From the NCBI GenBank assembly GCA_027051165.1, contig JALTZZ010000048.1:1-62927 (forward strand): a stretch of DNA of 62,927 nt, given 5' to 3'. Of the stretch, positions 60,024 through 62,927 are shown piece by piece. Each line of letters starts with the position of its first letter. Positions within the stretch are counted from its first letter, which is position 1. The position numbers and the translations under genes were made by a program. Origin of the DNA: an archaeon. GTDB taxonomy: Archaea > Hydrothermarchaeota > Hydrothermarchaeia > JALTZZ01. The notes under the pieces are model-generated. The model was not told the origin of the DNA. It saw only the letters and a program-made list of their open reading frames with translations, and did no database searches.

Positions 60024-61862
60024 ATGTGCATGAAGATAGATCTGGCTTCGGAAGAGAAGACGAGAGCACTACTTCTCGGAAACGAGGCTATTGCGAGAGG
60101 TGCAATGGAGGCTGGAATAAAGCTTGCAAGTGCGTATCCCGGAACGCCGTCCACAGAAATTATAGAGAGCATTATTCCTTATGCAAAGAGATTGAATATC
60201 CATGTTGAATGGAGCATTAATGAAAAGGTTGCCTTAGAGGTAGCTATAGGTGCAAGCTATGCTGGAGCTCGTGCAATAGTTGCGATGAAGCATGTTGGCT
60301 TAAATGTTGCGAGCGATGCACTTATGACTCTCACCTATACCGGTGTAGAAGGCGGCATTGTCATCGTGAGTGCAGACGATCCAAATGCCCATTCTTCGCA
60401 GAACGAACAGGATAACAGAATATTGGCAAGGTTCGCAAAAGCTGTATGCATAGAGCCTTACGATGTTCAGAGCTGCAAAGATTTTACGAAAAAGGCTTTT
60501 GAAGTGTCGGAAAAGTTTAAAATTCCAGTCGTTCTAAGAACTACGACAAGGGTTAGTCATGCAAAGGGAAGCGTTGAGTTTGGTAGTTTTGAGAAGGTTG
60601 GTAGGGAATATAAGTTCATAAAGGATGCAAAGAGATATGTAGTTGTTCCGAAGCATACAAGGGTTCTACATAAGAAGCTCAATGAAAAACTTAAAAAAAT
60701 TGAAGAATATGCAAATAGAAGTGAATTTAATGAGATGATAATTAACGGAAGGTTAGGAATAATTACAAGCGGAGTTTCAAGGACGTATGTCAGAGAAGCT
60801 ATAAAAGAGCTCGACAACGTATCAATCTTGGAGATAGGCTTTACAAATCCTCTACCGAGAAAGCTTATTGAGGAGTTCATTACCCAGGTTGACAAGGTGC
60901 TCGTTGTTGAGGAACTTGAACCCTACTTAGAGGAAGGCGTTAAAAAGATTGCACATGAAAGCGGAGTTTGGCTTGAAATACATGGAAAAGATATTCTTCC
61001 ACGTGAACTTGAATTTACTCCAGATATTGTCAAAAAAGCCGTATATAAATTTGTAAATAAGGAGTATAATAATATAGGTTTAAAATTTGAAGTAGATATA
61101 AGCATTCCAGAGAGACCTCCAGTTCTGTGCGCTGGCTGTCCGCACAGAGCTCTTTTCTACGCACTTAAAAAAATAACAAAGAAGAAAATCTACACTGGAG
61201 ATATAGGATGTTATACCCTTGGCTTAGCTTATAAAACCATAGATACATGCCTCTGTATGGGTGCAAGTGTTACAATAGCTCAAGGATTTTATCACGCAGG
61301 CGTTAAAGAAAAACCTGTTGCAATAATAGGAGATTCTACGTTTATACATGCCGGCATAACTGGGCTTATAAACGCAAGCTATAACAAAGCTAATATTGTT
61401 GTTATAATTCTTGACAACAGAACCGTAGCTATGACAGGTTTGCAACCAACGCCAGCAAGTGGCGTAAATGCTCTCGGTGAGAAAACAAAGGAGCTTAGCA
61501 TAGAGGAACTTGCGAAGGTATGCGGAGCAACTTTTGTTAAAACCGTTAGTCCATATAATTTAGAGGAGACGATAGAGGCTCTTAGAAAAGCTTTTGAACA
61601 TGATGGATTGGCAGTTGTTATATCAAAGGAGCCGTGTGCATTACTTGCAAGGAAAATGAAGCTTACAAAACCAGCTCCTAAGGTGCATAGAGAAAGGTGC
61701 AGAGGCTACCTGTGCCAAGCATGCAGTGCTTGTGTAAATCTTTTCAACTGCCCAGCAATAGTTCTCGAAAAGGGAAAGGTAAGAATTATTGAGGAACTCT
61801 GCACAGGCTGCGGGGTTTGTGCTCAAGTATGTCCAAACGATGTCTTTGAAGTAGTAGATTAA
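60024..61862 (+). CDS. iorA: Indolepyruvate:ferredoxin oxidoreductase alpha subunit, IorA
   Basis: IorA oxidises aryl pyruvates from aromatic amino acids to acyl-CoA, reducing ferredoxin. It is about 613 residues long. The opening LLGNEAIARGAMEAGIKLASAYPGTPSTE is the pyrimidine domain; GDIGCYTLG and GDSTFIHAGITGLINASYN belong to TPP binding. The C-terminus has two ferredoxin clusters: CRGYLCQACSACVNLFNC and CTGCGVCAQVCPND. IorB normally sits beside it, but downstream is an insertion sequence. Start at 60024 or 60030; TATA TTATTTATAA at 59961-59970. Confidence 0.93.
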   Translation: MCMKIDLASEEKTRALLLGNEAIARGAMEAGIKLASAYPGTPSTEIIESIIPYAKRLNIHVEWSINEKVALEVAIGASYAGARAIVAMKHVGLNVASDALMTLTYTGVEGGIVIVSADDPNAHSSQNEQDNRILARFAKAVCIEPYDVQSCKDFTKKAFEVSEKFKIPVVLRTTTRVSHAKGSVEFGSFEKVGREYKFIKDAKRYVVVPKHTRVLHKKLNEKLKKIEEYANRSEFNEMIINGRLGIITSGVSRTYVREAIKELDNVSILEIGFTNPLPRKLIEEFITQVDKVLVVEELEPYLEEGVKKIAHESGVWLEIHGKDILPRELEFTPDIVKKAVYKFVNKEYNNIGLKFEVDISIPERPPVLCAGCPHRALFYALKKITKKKIYTGDIGCYTLGLAYKTIDTCLCMGASVTIAQGFYHAGVKEKPVAIIGDSTFIHAGITGLINASYNKANIVVIILDNRTVAMTGLQPTPASGVNALGEKTKELSIEELAKVCGATFVKTVSPYNLEETIEALRKAFEHDGLAVVISKEPCALLARKMKLTKPAPKVHRERCRGYLCQACSACVNLFNCPAIVLEKGKVRIIEELCTGCGVCAQVCPNDVFEVVD

Positions 61863-62135
61863 ATTGTTCTGTTGTAGGTTTTATAACCCCCTTGCTGAGT
61901 CTTGACTCAGCAAGAGCTTGGAGCTTTTCCTTTTTATTAAATCCCATAGATATGCCTAATAAAAGGACGCTTAGAGCTGTGAACTTTGCAATAGAGCGAT
62001 TAGAATATCTGTGCAGATTTTTTAAGGAGTTTGAGAACCTTGAATAAATCTTCGACAACGCTTCTGACAGCTTTAAATTCTCCCAAGAGCACAAAAAGCT
62101 CTTGAAAGCTAAGAACATCCGATCGTAGAACTTTT

Positions 62136-62730
62136 TTACATCTTCATTTTTCTGGGCTTCAAAAGGGTACGATAATCTACCCGTAATCCTTTTAACGTTA
62201 AGATTTCTCTTAGGAAAGGCAAGACTTTATAGTGCATAATGCTCCTCCAGTAGTTTTTCTGAGCACAGAATCCCTTATCTATTTTACCACCTTTTCTCAA
62301 AACTCTTCTTCTCTTAAGGTCTTCAGTGATTTTAAGGAAGAGCTTTGGGTCGTTCGGCGAGTCTTCGTGCAAATAAATCCCGACAGGTTTTAGGGAAGGA
62401 TATTCCACGACTAAAGCTAATTTATATCCCCTATAGAACCCCTTGCCTAAAGCATGGCTCCATTTATATTTTTTGCTCTCTGAACAGATTTATATCGGTA
62501 GTATCGAGGAGATTTACCGAGCTCCTCTTAATAAACCTGTTTATAACTGATAAAAGCTTTATGAACTGATTCTCGTTGAATCTGCTGAGGAAGCTGTATA
62601 TTTCATCTGCAGATGGAATCTCTGCAGCTCTAATCTGAGCTCTCCATTCCTTTTAAGCTCCTCTATCTGTTATGCTTCTCTCAAAGGATATAGCTGGGTG
62701 TCCTAGATTAGGGATTAGAGGGCTTTTCAT
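62136..62730 (-). pseudogene. DDE transposase of the insertion sequence, with several frameshifts
   Basis: Starting at ATG 62730 the pieces read MKSPLIPNLGHPAISFERSI, stop; then AAEIPSADEIYSFLSRFNE and SSVNLLDTTDINLF, with the first Asp in DTTDI; a stop; then the last part from 62408 with VEYPSLKPVGIYL-type sequence, DPKLFLKITEDLKRRR and KGGKIDKGFCAQKN, the second Asp motif. It ends at 62136 with LLKPRKMKM; the third acidic residue (Glu) motif is not seen. At least two breaks make it inactive. Overall it is IS4/IS5-like; I cannot give the subgroup. Confidence 0.7.
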
Positions 62731-62742
62731 GCCTATCACCAG

Positions 62743-62764
62743 AGAAGGGGTTAATACCCCTTCT
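62743..62764. repeat. 22-bp palindrome just upstream of the transposase start
   Basis: AGAAGGGGT-TAAT-ACCCCTTCT is a perfect inverted repeat with 9-base arms. It lies 13 bases upstream of the minus-strand transposase ATG, inside the element. It could be a transposase-binding or regulatory site. Confidence 0.6.
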
Positions 62765-62927
62765 CCTATATAAATCTTTCTGCGTTTCGTCTGGAAAATT
62801 TTGCCTTGTTTCTAATGCAAACGTCCTTTTATAAGAATTAATAGTTTCTCTTGGAAAATTAGTTTTTATAGAAAAACTAACCTCCTTGCATCACTCATCT
62901 CACAAGGGGGTTATTAAATTATATTGT

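Larger units (their letters stand above)
61883..62914. mobile_element. Insertion sequence with long imperfect inverted ends
   Basis: The ends are ATAACCCCCTTG (61883-61894) and CAAGGGGGTTAT (62903-62914), exact inverted 12-mers. Inside them the left ATAAAAGGACG (61959-61969) and the right CGTCCTTTTAT (62822-62832) are also inverted copies, so the terminal repeats are about 85 bases, with decay between. On the left, ATG at 61954 starts a short frame (MPNKRTLRAVNFAIERLEYL, 31 codons) that is broken by a stop, then FKFSQEHKKLLKAKN. No target duplication can be seen clearly. It lies just behind iorA, where iorB would be expected. Confidence 0.75.

Overview
This window is archaeal chromosomal DNA. 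It carries an archaeal SRP54, the small subunit of the clamp loader RFC, aIF2-alpha, ribosomal proteins L34e, L44e and S27e, Nop10, archaeal-type adenylate and cytidylate kinases, an archaeal ThrRS, and TATA/BRE-type promoters. It is A+T rich, with short GC-rich islands that probably encode structured RNA, which suggests a thermophile. Two pathways point to a lineage. MptE belongs to tetrahydromethanopterin synthesis, and MqnE and MqnA belong to futalosine menaquinone synthesis. A methanopterin user that also makes menaquinone, and has a 3-hexulose-6-phosphate synthase/RraA fusion and IorA, fits the Archaeoglobales best. That placement is inference.

Layout. (1) 0.2-10.8 kb, minus strand: eight genes that overlap or nearly touch. 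They form a type I restriction-modification system (hsdM, hsdS, hsdR) with a small membrane protein, an MntA-HepT toxin-antitoxin pair, a membrane-inserted KAP-type ATPase and an OLD-like nuclease inside it. Upstream lie three copies of a 12-bp palindrome, two promoter-like sites and a GC-rich island. (2) 11.2-13.3 kb: guaA glutaminase subunit, mptE and bioY, with a possible biotin operator. (3) 13.5-19.2 kb: a decayed coding remnant, a coiled-coil gene, hps-rraA, a TrkA-N/DHH protein, then the adkA-DUF106-rpl34e-cmk housekeeping cluster. (4) 19.3-27.1 kb: an ACT-domain protein, an overlapping AAA ATPase/TPR pair, and mqnE-mqnA-SLC13 transporter-Usp. (5) 27.3-32.2 kb: srp54, an AIM24 remnant, and an iron operon feoB-dtxR/feoA-dtxR with two clear DtxR-type operators. 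(6) 32.2-35.3 kb: a decayed zone with a frameshifted coiled-coil gene, a dead TnpB element and toxin-antitoxin scraps. (7) 35.5-45.4 kb: purC, a radical SAM protein, a double Usp, an ion permease, a Cys-rich histidine kinase, an ABC ATPase with a CARDB surface protein, a probable H/ACA RNA, and thrS. (8) 45.4-48.5 kb: a miniature relative of the TnpB element, a DUF5622-like gene, a frameshifted AbrB-like gene with a palindromic operator, a truncated unknown gene and a transposase remnant. (9) 48.6-61.9 kb: hisC, a UPF0173 hydrolase, dapB, rfcS, two coiled-coil membrane proteins, the PAC2-nop10-aIF2alpha-S27e-L44e cluster, an HTH regulator, a HARP-type nuclease (protein-only RNase P family) with hisS, a glycosyltransferase and iorA. 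(10) 61.9 kb to the end: a DDE-type insertion sequence with long inverted ends. A solo end of the same family lies at the very start of the window.

The best candidate for an undescribed system is the composite defence operon at 0.2-10.8 kb. DNA cleavage, toxin-antitoxin, membrane ATPase and OLD modules are translationally coupled there. The split AAA/TPR pair at 20.0-22.7 kb is a second candidate.
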